The position numbers and the translations under genes were made by a program. A stretch of 64,000 bases of DNA. It comes from Cupriavidus sp. P-10 (lineage in GTDB: Bacteria > Pseudomonadota > Gammaproteobacteria > Burkholderiales > Burkholderiaceae). Positions 29,080-38,081 of this stretch are shown in pieces (within the stretch, counting starts at the first letter, position 1; every line of letters begins with the position of its first letter). The stretch is taken from the NCBI RefSeq assembly GCF_003402535.2, contig NZ_AP025172.1, positions 124,001-188,000 of the forward strand, read 5' to 3'. Below the pieces are notes generated by a model, which saw only the letters and a list, made by a program, of their open reading frames with translations, ran no database searches and was not told the origin of the DNA.

Positions 29080-29330
29080 TCATGGGGGGGCGACCTCCAT
29101 CCTTCAACTTCGAATTGCTCTGCGTGGACTGAGCCCGCCGGTTTGGCGACGCGTCCTCCTCCCGAGCATTTGACGCTCGCACAATTGCACGATGTCTTCC
29201 AGGTAATCACGAGCTGGACGGACGAACATCTACACCAGTTCAGCATTCGTGGCAGGCGATATGGTGAAGCCCGCGAGGGCGCTCCGCAATTTTCCGCGAA
29301 GGCAAACCGCGCTGACGCAATGCATGGTGG
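29080..29330 (+). pseudogene. Frameshifted relic of a plasmid pRiA4b ORF-3-like protein
   Basis: One frame reads ‘LQLRIALRGLSPPVWRRVLL’ and stops; the next frame continues ‘PPEHLTLAQLHDVFQVITSW’ then ‘TDEHLHQFSIRGRRYGEARE’. Together they match the N-terminal half of the pRiA4b ORF-3-like family (LxIxLxGxxPPVWRRxxVP…TLxxLHxVIQxxMGWxxxHLHxF). A single missing G in the CTCCCGAGC run (~29158-29166) accounts for the break. The C-terminal half is absent. A similar relic lies at 44125. Confidence 0.72.
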
Positions 29331-29739
29331 CGACGTTATACGTGTCGAGCGGCGCGTACTGACGCAGCATATCGAACTGTTGCCACCCTGCGTGGCGAGG
29401 GCCGGGGTTGTCCGCCGGAAGAAGCGACCCGCCGGCGCTCGGGGCTATTGACTACTTGCGCAAATAGGACGAGGGTATCGATCTGGCATTGGGTTCGCTA
29501 TTGACGATTCGCGCTCGCTTATGCAGAACAGAATGAGGCAGACTGGATGGCTGCTGAAAGCAGTGGTGAAGGCGGGACGAGTCCAGGTTACTCGTGAATG
29601 AGTTCGGAGCGCACCCATCGACGCATGGCGCTCGCGCGGGTTTGGGAGTTGGAGAGTTCCCGCATGAGCGCTACCGCAATGCGCACCGCGTGCCGCCTAC
29701 AGGAGCTCCCCATCGCTTTGTGCCGCATTGCGCTTCAGC
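29331..29739. other. Gap upstream of the BTAD regulator
   Basis: No supported gene. It must hold the promoter of the regulator at 29740. AGGAG at 29701 is too far upstream of that ATG to be its ribosome site. Confidence 0.35.
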
Positions 29740-32700
29740 ATGACTTCCCAGGCCCGCTTCTCCGTCCGATTGTTTGGCGAGTTCCAGCTCGACGGCGCTG
29801 ACGCGCCCCGGTTTAACGCAAACGCCCCCCGCTTGCAGGCGCTGCTCGCCTGCCTTGTCCTGCATCGCGATGCACCGCAGACGCGGCAGCAGCTCGCCGT
29901 ACTGTTCTGGCCTGATTCCTCGCAGGCGCAGGCGCGCAATGCGCTGCGTCAACTGCTGTTTCAGCTGCGCAAGGCCTGGCCGGAGGCTGATCAGTTTGTC
30001 CAGGCCGATGCGCAATCGGTGCGATGGCTGCCCGATTCGGCGCTCGATCTCGATGTCGCGCAGTTCCGGTCCGCGCTTGCGGCTGCGGCCAGGGCCTCGA
30101 GGCACGCCGACGCATGCGCTGAAGAAGCGCTGCTGACGCATGCCGCGGATCTCTATCGCGGTGACCTGCTGGCCAACTGCTATGACGAGTGGATCCACCC
30201 CGAGCGCGAACGGTTGCGCGAACAGTGCATCGCTGCGCTCGCGCGCCTCGGTCAACTGAGTGAGGACCGGCGCGACTATGCCAAGGCGTTGAAGTACACA
30301 CAGCAGTTGCAGCGGCTCGAGCCGTGCCGCGAACCCACCTGCCTGGCGCTGATGCGCCTGCATGCGCTGAACCACGATCACGCATCGGCCATGCGCGCCT
30401 ATCGTAGCTGTGTGGAAACGCTCGCTCGCGAATTGGGCGTCCTGCCCGGCGAACCCATGCGCGAGGCCTTTGCGCGGCTGGCTGCGCAGGCTGCGTCAAT
30501 GCAACGCCAGCGCCCGCGCGATGCAATGCTGCCAATGATTGGCCGGCATGGCGAATGGCGCCGGCTGCTTGAAGTCTGGCAGCGTACCCAGCTGGGCGAC
30601 AAGCAGTTCGTGCTGATCCTCGGCGAAGCCGGCATCGGAAAATCGCGCCTGGCGGAGGAACTGCTCGTCCATCTGGCCGAGCAAGGCATCACCGTGGCGC
30701 ATTCGCGCGCCTATGCGGCCGAGGGACAGCTCGCGTTTGCGCCGGTGACCGGCTGGCTGCGCAGCCCGGCCCTGAGTGGCGCGATCGGCAAGCTCGACAG
30801 ACTGTGGCTGACCGAAGTCACGCGCCTGTTGCCGGAACTCCTCACGCAGCAATCCGGCCTGTCGCCGCCGTCGCCGCTTACCGAGTACTGGCAACGCCAG
30901 CGATTCTTCGAGGCGCTTGCGCGAGCGGTGCTCGCACCAGGCGGTCCGCTGCTGTTGCTGCTCGACGACCTGCAATGGTGCGACGGCGAGACGCTCGAAT
31001 GGCTGCGCTTCCTGATGCGTTTCGACGTGACGGCAAGGCTGATGGTGGTCGCAACGGCGCGCCCCGAGGAAATCATGCCGCGGCATGCGGCGAACCGGCT
31101 GCTTGACGCACTACGCCGCGACGACCAGTTCATCGAGATCTCATTGGGGACACTCGATGCCGCCGAAACGGCAAAGATAGCGGCCCAGATCCTGGACCGG
31201 CCGCTGGCCGACACGGAGGCAACCCGGCTGTTCGAAGAGAGCGAGGGTAACCCGCTGTTTGCGGTCGAAATGATGCGGGCTCGCTCCGACAACATGCCGG
31301 TCGGGGAAGCGCAGGGCGGCATGGCGTCGAAGTTGCCGCCCAAGGTTTACACCGTCATCTCGAACCGGCTCGCACAGCTTGCTCCGGGCGCCCGCGATAT
31401 CGTTGGGGTTGCTGCAATCATTGGACGGGCGTTCACGACCGACATCCTCGCGCAGGCAAGCGACCTCGGCGAGGATGCCCTGGCAGGCGCGCTGGACGAG
31501 CTGTGGCAGCGACGCATCGTGCGCCAGACCGACGGTAGTGGCCTGGCCTTTGACTTCAGCCATGACAAGATCCGCGACGTGGCATACGCCGAAGTGAGTC
31601 CACTGCAGCGCCGCCGCCTGCATTTGCGCGTGGCGCGAGCGCTCGAGCAGGCGTCAGGCGATGCGCCCGACGCGGCAAGCGCGCAGATCGCCTCGCACTA
31701 TGAGGCGGCGGGCCTGCCCGCCCAGGCGGCGGCATTCTATCGGCGCGCGGCCGGCGTTGCGCAGAGTGTGTATGCCTATGACGATGCCATGGCATTACTG
31801 ATGCGCGGGCTGGTGCAAGCGGACAGGATTGCCGACCCGCAGGAGCGCGCCAGTCAATCGCTGGCCCTGCAACTCGACCTTGCGCCACCGATTCGCATCG
31901 CCCGAGGCTGGGCAGCCCCCGAACTGGAGGCGCCGCTGCGACGCGCGGTGGAACTGAGCCGGCGGGCGGGTGACGCCAGTCAGCAGGCCCGCGCCCAGGT
32001 CAGCCTTTCATTTTTCCTGGTAGTGAGGGCGGAACTTGCACAGGCACGCAGCCTGAGCGAGGAACTGATTGCGGGATTGGGGCCGCTGGGCTCCGATACT
32101 TACTCGGTGATGGCATGGACCAGCGTCATGGGTAGTCTGGTCCAGCAAGGCGACTGGATGGCTGCCGAGCCTGCGTATCAACGTGCGCACCTCGCTTATG
32201 ACGAAGCCCAGCACGCCGAGCATGTGTCCCTGATGGGCGGTAACTTCGGTGTGCTGGCCGCGGCGTGGTCGGCGCACGCATTGTGGTTCGGGGGGCTTGC
32301 CGATCAGGCTCTCCAGCGTGGACACGAAGCGCTGGAGATGGCGAACCGGGTCGCACACCCGTTCTCCCAGGCGCTCGCGCTGTCATATCTCGCGACGCAG
32401 CATGCGCTGCGACGTGAGCACGGTCTCACGCTGTACCATGCCCGCCAGGCACACGAGATCGCCGAACAGTATCACGTAGGCTACTACGTCGCCTGGTCAG
32501 GCATGCTGCTCGCCTGGGCGAACGCGAAACAGTCGCCCGGCGCCGACGCCGTGCCGGCGATGCAGGCGGCGATCGAGGGCTTTCACGCGACGGGCGCGCG
32601 CCTGCGTCTGCCGCTCTACCTGGGCATGCTGGCTGAATGCCTGGGCGACGCAGGCGAGACCGAGGCTGCGCTGGCGGCTTTGGACCGGGCATTCGAATGC

Positions 32701-33003
32701 GCCGGGCGCACTGGCGAGCACTGGGTGGACGCGGAGCTGTACCGGCTGCGGGGTGAATTGCTGCTACGCAGCAGTGCCAACCTTGCCGAAGCCGAGTCAT
32801 CGTTGCTCAAGGCGATCGAGATCGCCAAAGTTCAACGCGCGCTCCCGCTTGAACTGCGTGCCACCTTGTCATGGACAACGTTGCGAGCTTTCCAGGGGCA
32901 CGTCATCGATCCGCATGAGGTGGTCGGGACGCCGCTTGCGCGATTCACCGAGGGCTTTGATCAGCCCGACATCGCCAGGGCGCGGGCGTTACTCGCGCGT
33001 TAG
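29740..33003 (+). CDS. BTAD/AAA-ATPase transcriptional activator (SARP/LAL-like)
   Basis: A 1087-residue regulator. Residues ~8-100 form a winged-helix domain (‘VRLFGEFQLDGADAPRF’) and ~105-250 the bacterial transcriptional activator domain (‘YRGDLLANCYDEWIHPERER’, ‘ALKYTQQLQRLEPCREPTCL’). An NTPase module follows, with Walker A ‘GEAGIGKSRL’ at ~294 and Walker B ‘LLLLLDDLQW’ at ~405. The C-terminal ~450 residues are TPR-like helical repeats. There is no LuxR helix-turn-helix at the end. It reads like a signal-integrating activator and probably controls the FAD oxidase 120 bp downstream. Start: ATG at 29740; TTG at 29728 also possible; neither has a strong ribosome site. Confidence 0.85.
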   Translation: MTSQARFSVRLFGEFQLDGADAPRFNANAPRLQALLACLVLHRDAPQTRQQLAVLFWPDSSQAQARNALRQLLFQLRKAWPEADQFVQADAQSVRWLPDSALDLDVAQFRSALAAAARASRHADACAEEALLTHAADLYRGDLLANCYDEWIHPERERLREQCIAALARLGQLSEDRRDYAKALKYTQQLQRLEPCREPTCLALMRLHALNHDHASAMRAYRSCVETLARELGVLPGEPMREAFARLAAQAASMQRQRPRDAMLPMIGRHGEWRRLLEVWQRTQLGDKQFVLILGEAGIGKSRLAEELLVHLAEQGITVAHSRAYAAEGQLAFAPVTGWLRSPALSGAIGKLDRLWLTEVTRLLPELLTQQSGLSPPSPLTEYWQRQRFFEALARAVLAPGGPLLLLLDDLQWCDGETLEWLRFLMRFDVTARLMVVATARPEEIMPRHAANRLLDALRRDDQFIEISLGTLDAAETAKIAAQILDRPLADTEATRLFEESEGNPLFAVEMMRARSDNMPVGEAQGGMASKLPPKVYTVISNRLAQLAPGARDIVGVAAIIGRAFTTDILAQASDLGEDALAGALDELWQRRIVRQTDGSGLAFDFSHDKIRDVAYAEVSPLQRRRLHLRVARALEQASGDAPDAASAQIASHYEAAGLPAQAAAFYRRAAGVAQSVYAYDDAMALLMRGLVQADRIADPQERASQSLALQLDLAPPIRIARGWAAPELEAPLRRAVELSRRAGDASQQARAQVSLSFFLVVRAELAQARSLSEELIAGLGPLGSDTYSVMAWTSVMGSLVQQGDWMAAEPAYQRAHLAYDEAQHAEHVSLMGGNFGVLAAAWSAHALWFGGLADQALQRGHEALEMANRVAHPFSQALALSYLATQHALRREHGLTLYHARQAHEIAEQYHVGYYVAWSGMLLAWANAKQSPGADAVPAMQAAIEGFHATGARLRLPLYLGMLAECLGDAGETEAALAALDRAFECAGRTGEHWVDAELYRLRGELLLRSSANLAEAESSLLKAIEIAKVQRALPLELRATLSWTTLRAFQGHVIDPHEVVGTPLARFTEGFDQPDIARARALLAR

Positions 33004-33123
33004 TTCCGACTCGACCACAGCGCGTCGTCGGGAGGCGGAATCCATCATGTAACGGCTCAGCTAACGCTTTCGAAACGCCGAGGTTGTTAAAACTCCTGCA
33101 TACCAGCCGGACAGGAGGCAACC

Positions 33124-34509
33124 ATGGAAGCTTCGTTGAGCGAACCCGTCGCAACCGCACTCAAGGCGAATTTTCGGGGACAGCTGATTCAGCCGGGCGA
33201 CGCGGCTTACGACCAGGCGCGTGCCGTGTACAACGGCATGATCGACAAGCGTCCAGCGATCATCGCGCGCTGCGTTGATGTTGCGGACGTCATCGCGGCG
33301 GTGAACGCCGCGCGCGACGGCAAGATGCTGCTGGCCGTGCGTGGTGGCGCGCACAATGGCGCGGGGCTCGGCACATGTGATGGTGGACTGGTGATCGACC
33401 TGTCGCCAATGAAGGGCGTGTTTGTCGATGCCGGACGCAAGACGCTGAGGGTTGGCGGTGGCTGCACCTGGGGCGATGTGGATCACGCCGCCAGTGCCTA
33501 TGGGCTGGCGACGCCGAGTGGCTTCATCTCGACCACTGGCGTGGGCGGACTGACGCTTGGCGGCGGCATCGGCTACCTCAGCCGCGCCTACGGCCTGACG
33601 ATCGACAATCTGCTCAGCGCCGAGGTGGTTCTGGCCGACGGGCGCGTCGTCACCGCAAGCGAAGCGGAAAACGCCGACCTGTTCTGGGCGTTGCGCGGCG
33701 GCGGTGGCAACTTCGGCGTGGTGACGTCTTTCGAGTTCAAGGCCCATTCCGTTGCCACGGTCTATGGCGGCCCGATGCTGTGGCCGATGGAGCAGGCACG
33801 CGAGCTGATGACATGGTGGCGCGACTTCATCCTGAGCGCGCCGCAGGACATCAATGGCTGGTTCGGCTTCGTCACGGTCCCGCCCGCAGCGCCTTTTCCA
33901 GAGGAAGTTCACCTGCAGAAGATGTGTGCCGTGGTGTGGTGCTACACCGGGCCGCTCGATCAGGCCGAAACGCATTTCAGCCGGATTCGCCAGGCCATGC
34001 CGCCAGCGGTGGACTTTGCCGGGCCAATCCCCTGGCCTGTTCTGCAGAGCCTGTTCGACGGGCTGTATCCGGCGGGCTTGCAGTGGTACTGGAAAGCCGA
34101 CTTCGTCAGCGACCTGAGCGACAAGGCCATCGACCTGCACATCAAGTACGCGCAGCAGTTGCCGTCGATGCACTCGACCATGCACCTGTATCCGATCAAT
34201 GGTGCAGCGCATCGTGCCGGTTGCGACGACACGGCCTTCAGCTACCGCGATGCCAACTTTGCCAGCGTGATTGTCGGCGTGGATCCCGACCCGTCCAACA
34301 ACGATCGCATCGTGCAGTGGGCGAAGGACTACTGGCTGGCGCTGCATCCGCACTCTGCTGGCGGGGGCTACATCAACATGATGATGGACGAGGGCGATGA
34401 CAACGTGAAGGCGTCCTATCGCGGCAACTATGCGCGCCTGGCGCAGATCAAGCGCAAATACGACCCGGCCAACCTGTTCCGCGTGAATCAGAACATCCGG
34501 CCCGCCTGA
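33124..34509 (+). CDS. FAD-linked oxidase of the berberine-bridge (BBE) type
   Basis: A 461-residue VAO/PCMH flavoprotein with AGGAGG before the ATG. The FAD domain has ‘LLAVRGGAHNGAGLGTCDGG’, whose His in RGGAHN is the expected 8-alpha-histidyl attachment site, and ‘GVGGLTLGGGIGYLSRAYGL’. The C-terminal BBE motif ‘KYDPANLFRVNQNIRP’ is present. At the position where bicovalent members have a cysteine (before the GxxLGGG turn) this protein has ‘SGFISTTGVGG’, so FAD is probably attached once. No signal peptide, so cytoplasmic. It could oxidise an alcohol, sugar or amine; the substrate is unknown. Follows the BTAD activator on the same strand. Confidence 0.88.
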   Translation: MEASLSEPVATALKANFRGQLIQPGDAAYDQARAVYNGMIDKRPAIIARCVDVADVIAAVNAARDGKMLLAVRGGAHNGAGLGTCDGGLVIDLSPMKGVFVDAGRKTLRVGGGCTWGDVDHAASAYGLATPSGFISTTGVGGLTLGGGIGYLSRAYGLTIDNLLSAEVVLADGRVVTASEAENADLFWALRGGGGNFGVVTSFEFKAHSVATVYGGPMLWPMEQARELMTWWRDFILSAPQDINGWFGFVTVPPAAPFPEEVHLQKMCAVVWCYTGPLDQAETHFSRIRQAMPPAVDFAGPIPWPVLQSLFDGLYPAGLQWYWKADFVSDLSDKAIDLHIKYAQQLPSMHSTMHLYPINGAAHRAGCDDTAFSYRDANFASVIVGVDPDPSNNDRIVQWAKDYWLALHPHSAGGGYINMMMDEGDDNVKASYRGNYARLAQIKRKYDPANLFRVNQNIRPA

Positions 34510-34734
34510 CGCAACAACCTTGCGCCCCGAGGAAGGGCGCTGCGTTCCCCGCATCCGCACCAGCTTTTCCACGAGTCCGGCGCGACGCCGCTGCCACAAG
34601 ATGGCAGTCGGTCCGCGCCAGGCAACGGCTTGCACGGCAGAGGCGATCCCGTGCGGCCCGTGCCGTTCCTTCTGATCGCCTGCACGAGGAGTGCCGTCGC
34701 GGCAACGCCGCCGACACCCCAGTTGGAGATAGCA
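34510..34734. other. Intergenic region after the FAD oxidase
   Basis: A short inverted repeat GCGCCC/GGGCGC at about 34524-34541 follows the oxidase stop without a T-tract and could weakly terminate transcription. Nothing else is recognised. Confidence 0.3.
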
Positions 34735-35088
34735 ATGCATAAGATACTTGCCAAGACCCTGCTTGCCGCTGCCGCACTCGCCGCCGGGCTCAGCCAGACC
34801 GCCCACGCCGGTGCATATGCTGATGCATTGATCGTTGCCGTGCCGGAACACAACGGCCAGCGCGACGTCTTTACCGAGGGCGCGCGCAGTCCGGCCACCG
34901 AGGCCACCATGCTGCCCGTGGTCGCGTATCAGGGCAGGTCAGTATGCGCGGTCCGTGGCTTTGATCCGTACCTGGACGGCATGCGCAAGCCTGATCCTTA
35001 CACCGATGGCGCCCGCACGAGCTCGCGCGATGGCTTCACCGACGGCGCGCGCAGCGATGCGAGCGACCGCGGCGAATGCCTGTCCTGA
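34735..35088 (+). CDS. Small secreted protein with [D]-[YF]-x-[DE]-G-[AM]-R repeats
   Basis: A 117-residue protein. The start is set at the ATG giving a clear signal peptide ([20 protein letters not shown], cleavage after ‘AHA’), with GGAG upstream. The mature part carries a degenerate repeat: [32 protein letters not shown]. Two cysteines (VCAV and ECLS) could pair. Periplasmic or secreted. I do not know a function; the repeat style is one I associate with small Cupriavidus/Ralstonia exported proteins, but that is from memory. Confidence 0.65.
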   Translation: MHKILAKTLLAAAALAAGLSQTAHAGAYADALIVAVPEHNGQRDVFTEGARSPATEATMLPVVAYQGRSVCAVRGFDPYLDGMRKPDPYTDGARTSSRDGFTDGARSDASDRGECLS

Positions 35089-35252
35089 CCGGGCCAGCAA
35101 CATCGTGCGCGTCTTGCCGTTATTGGCCGCAGGGCTCAGGCCTTGTCGTCTGGACTTCTATCGCCGTGGCAACTACCCTGCTTGGGAACGCCAGTCCGCC
35201 ACTCCGCCGTTGCGGCGACCGGCGCTTCCTTTTCCGCAGATGGGGAGCAGGG

Positions 35253-35579
35253 ATGATGCCAGACACGCCAGATGCGACGACGCCGGGGCCGGGTGGCCGC
35301 GGCGAAGATCCGGCCCGGCCCGTACTCACGCCGGAGCGCCTGCTCCAACTCGGGATGGGTTTCTGGCCGGCGAAGACGCTGCTTTCGGCCGTCGAACTTG
35401 GCGTATTCACGCGGCTGGCGGACGGTCCGCTTGATGCCCCCACACTGACCGAAGCGCTCGGCCTGCATCCGCGCAGCGCGCTCGATTTCCTCGACGCGCT
35501 GGTCGCCCTGCAAGTGCTGGAGCGAGACGACGGGAAATATCGCAACGCTCCCGACACCGCGGTGATCGGCACCAAGTAG
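35253..35579 (+). pseudogene. Truncated O-methyltransferase (dimerisation domain only)
   Basis: A 108-codon frame with GGGAGC upstream reads ‘[20 protein letters not shown]’ ‘[20 protein letters not shown]’ and ‘[20 protein letters not shown]’ then ‘RNAPDTAV’. This is the N-terminal winged-helix dimerisation domain of acetylserotonin-type SAM O-methyltransferases (~330-350 aa). It ends ‘IGTK’ where ‘FLD…’ would be expected, and no SAM-binding domain follows. The break sits about 100 bp before the Nmad3-type gene, so foreign DNA probably replaced the catalytic part. Confidence 0.75.
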
Positions 35580-35675
35580 ACCTTCCGGTCGCGGCAGATA
35601 TTCCCTATCTCTGCAAGATTCTTAGGGTAGGCAGTCGCTAAGGCTCCACAACACCCATAGGGCTGCCGTATCCGG

Positions 35676-36623
35676 ATGAAAGCTGTCTTCTCACGAAAGG
35701 GGTTCGACCAGGGGTATGGCGGCATGCCCAGCCCGATCTTGCCGGACGGCAGGTTAGTTCCGCTCCCAATTCCAAGCGATCACGACCGAACCCTGATCGA
35801 CAACGTGGGGTTCGACGATCTCGACCTGGACGCCATGCTTAGGGACCTGTCCGGCGGGAAGTACAGTGCTAAGTCGACTGTACATTATGATCCGGACCTC
35901 GGCGGCAGCCATACGGCGAGCATCCCGGGCTGGCGACCAGCCTTTGGACAGTCGGGTGCCGCCCAAGGTCACTTGTCCAACAATGGTGTGGGGCCTGGCG
36001 ACGTCTTTTTGTTTTTTGGATGGTATCGGCAGGTGGAGACGCTCTCTGGACGGTGGCGCTTTGTGCCGAGCGCGCCAGATATCCATGTCATGTTCGGTTG
36101 GCTGGAGATCGATGAGGTGTTGTCGGTCGTGACTGACCGGGCTGGTTCGCTCAAGCGACATCCCTGGATCGCGACGCATCCTCACGTGGCCACCCCGGGG
36201 AGATACACGGATCCCCGGAATACCCTCTATGTTGCGCGCAAGCGCTCCATCTTTGTGAATGGTATCGGCGGAGGTCGATTTCCGTCCATGCTCCCGCAGT
36301 TGCAACTTACACGAGCAGGGCGAACGCGTAGCGTCTGGTCTTTGCCGTCATGGTTCGAGCCTAAGGGGAGGGCGGCGCTGACCTATCACCCCAGCGCCAC
36401 CCGTTGGGAGCTTGATGGCGATAGGGTGACGCTGAAGACGGCGGCAAAAGGGCAAGAGTTCGTGATCGATGGCAAGGACTACCCGGAGCTGGACCGGTGG
36501 GTAGCAAACCTCGTTGGAGAAGCCGCATCAAACTGCTCATGTGCCCTGAGCAAAGGTGCGGTGACAACCTCTATAGCTGGCTTGGCTACGCGGGCTGCCT
36601 TAACGCTTCAATGGCGTGGTTAG
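35676..36623 (+). CDS. Nmad3-type (nucleotide modification associated domain 3) protein
   Basis: A 315-residue protein. ‘SRKGFDQGYGGMPSPILPDG’ ‘RLVPLPIPSD’, then ‘GWRPAFGQSGAAQGHLSNNG’ ‘VGPGDVFLFFGWYRQVE’, ‘RWRFVPSAPDIHVMFGWLEI’ and ‘NTLYVARKRSIF’ match what I recall of the Nmad3 family, predicted in comparative-genomics work to accompany DNA base-modification systems in phages and islands. Core family residues seem intact. The last ~35 residues (after ‘DYPELDRWVANLVG’) look non-native and run to the end of the convergent cupin gene, so the C-terminus may be altered. Base composition is lower in GC than neighbours. Confidence 0.7.
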   Translation: MKAVFSRKGFDQGYGGMPSPILPDGRLVPLPIPSDHDRTLIDNVGFDDLDLDAMLRDLSGGKYSAKSTVHYDPDLGGSHTASIPGWRPAFGQSGAAQGHLSNNGVGPGDVFLFFGWYRQVETLSGRWRFVPSAPDIHVMFGWLEIDEVLSVVTDRAGSLKRHPWIATHPHVATPGRYTDPRNTLYVARKRSIFVNGIGGGRFPSMLPQLQLTRAGRTRSVWSLPSWFEPKGRAALTYHPSATRWELDGDRVTLKTAAKGQEFVIDGKDYPELDRWVANLVGEAASNCSCALSKGAVTTSIAGLATRAALTLQWRG

Positions 36624-37058
36624 CACGGTCTCATTCGTGTCCACGACGAACACCGCAAGCAGCTTGGCGGGCTCGGTCTTGCTCGCATTGGCGCTGACGT
36701 CGTGCCGGTCGCCAGGCATTTCGGTGAAGTTCTGTCCCTTCGTGAACGTGCGAAGTGGTCCGCCGTTGAGTTGGTTCAGCACGGCGCCTTCCAGCACTGT
36801 TGCGTAAATCATTGCCGACTTGGCGTGGGTATGCGCGGCGTTAACGCCGCCCGGCTCATACTCCACCAGTACGCCCTTAACACTCTTGCCCGGCAAGTTA
36901 GGGATTTCCTGCTGGTACACGATCGTGACTTTCACACCCGTGGAGGTGGTTGCCAATCCTTGCACCGGCACAGTTGCCTGATGGCCGGAATGTTCCTGGG
37001 CGAGGGCTGCCTGCAAGGGCAGGGCGGCCAGGATCATCGACGCGATAAGGAGCCTCAT
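36600..37058 (-). CDS. Exported cupin-domain protein
   Basis: A 152-residue protein starting MRLLIASMILAALPLQAALA, a signal peptide. The single cupin domain has ‘GGVNAAHTHAKSAMIYATVL’ then ‘EGAVLNQLNGG’ (metal-ligand His pair) and ‘GQNFTEMPGDRHDVSANAS’. Periplasmic; function unknown. It lies 80 bp after the NmrA-like reductase on the same strand and is probably co-transcribed. Its end overlaps the last codons of the convergent Nmad3-type gene by 24 bp. Confidence 0.82.
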   Translation of the reverse strand: MRLLIASMILAALPLQAALAQEHSGHQATVPVQGLATTSTGVKVTIVYQQEIPNLPGKSVKGVLVEYEPGGVNAAHTHAKSAMIYATVLEGAVLNQLNGGPLRTFTKGQNFTEMPGDRHDVSANASKTEPAKLLAVFVVDTNETVLTTPLKR

Positions 37059-37138
37059 TTTGTGTCTCCGGTGGATGTAGGTATATCGCTCACAGTCGAT
37101 ATCATCAGACGGGTTGTTGGCCTTCCCGAATTTATGGC

Positions 37139-37891
37139 TTACTCCACATGAGCGCGCGCCAGCCACTGATCGAGACTGGTGCTGCCTATCCGCGCGTCGC
37201 CCAGCGGCACGAGCGACAGTTCTTCGACTTGGCCGCCGTAATATCGCGCGTCGCGATCTGTCACGACGGTGCGCGCGTCGCCCACTGACTTCAGATAGCG
37301 CGAAACGATCTCCGCGAAGGACGCGCGGTCCGGTCCGGCGATGTCGATGGTGCCGTTTAGCGGCGCCGCGAGCGCGACCTGCGCAAGCGCGGCCGCGACA
37401 TCATCCGCAGCGATCGGCTGGAACATCCCGTCACCAATGCGCACAGTGCCACCATCCGTGCCGTAATCCGCGATGCCGCCGATGAATTCCATGAACTGCG
37501 TGGCACGCACGATCGTGTATGGCACACCGGCCGCGTCGATCACCGCTTCCTGTGCAACCTTGGCCGTGAAATACGCGTTGTCCGGCATGCGGTCGGTACC
37601 GACGATCGACAGCGCGACGTGGTGGCGCACGCCCGCGGCCACCTCGGCCTTGCCGAGATTGCGTGCCGAGGTGCGGAAGAAGTCCAGCACCGCCTGCGGC
37701 TCCCAAGACGGCGCATTCGCCACATCGACGACGACATCCGCATTCACCAGTGCTTGGCTTAGGCCTTCGCCCGTCACCGTGTTGACACCGGTACGCGGCG
37801 ATGCAGCGACTGCCGTATGGCCTGCCTTATTGAGCAGCGTGACAAGACGTGAGCCGATTAGTCCAGAACCACCGATTACAACGATCTTCAT
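37139..37891 (-). CDS. NmrA-like NAD(P)-binding reductase (atypical SDR)
   Basis: A 250-residue single-domain Rossmann protein starting MKIVVIGGSGLIGSRLVTLL (GGxGxxG), with GGAG 8 nt before the ATG. ‘VVVDVANAPSWEPQAVLDFF’, ‘GVRHHVALSIVGTDRMPDN’ and ‘GVPYTIVRATQFMEF’ are typical of the SDR_a5/NmrA group, which usually lacks the YxxxK catalytic pair. It could be an oxidoreductase or a redox sensor. It faces the MocR gene across 190 bp and is a likely target of that regulator. Confidence 0.87.
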   Translation of the reverse strand: MKIVVIGGSGLIGSRLVTLLNKAGHTAVAASPRTGVNTVTGEGLSQALVNADVVVDVANAPSWEPQAVLDFFRTSARNLGKAEVAAGVRHHVALSIVGTDRMPDNAYFTAKVAQEAVIDAAGVPYTIVRATQFMEFIGGIADYGTDGGTVRIGDGMFQPIAADDVAAALAQVALAAPLNGTIDIAGPDRASFAEIVSRYLKSVGDARTVVTDRDARYYGGQVEELSLVPLGDARIGSTSLDQWLARAHVE

Positions 37892-37987
37892 GGCAGATTC
37901 TCCATATGAGGGTAGAGGAACGCGCTGCGCACCTGGTGTGTGGTGGCGTCACAGAAAGTGCCTGTCACCGTCGCATCGCATGGAGCC

Positions 37988-38000
37988 ATTGTGGAACAAT
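37988..38000. promoter_or_regulatory. Palindrome ATTGT-GGA-ACAAT in the divergent promoter
   Basis: A perfect 5-bp inverted repeat with 3-bp spacer in the 190-bp gap between the NmrA-like gene and the MocR gene. A second self-complementary site CCCTAGGG lies 4 bp after it. Candidate binding sites for the MocR regulator; MocR operators are also often direct repeats, so this is weak. Confidence 0.35.
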
Positions 38001-38081
38001 CATGCCCTAGGGATAAGGGCCAAGAATTAACCATTCGACTAGTCCAAGTTCTTTCTGCACCCTTTTGCCCGCGAGACTGTC

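Noticed and set aside
28951..29451. 166-codon frame as an intact gene
   Set aside because: Only its middle part matches the pRiA4b ORF-3-like family, and the N-terminal part of that family lies in a different frame, so it is a relic.
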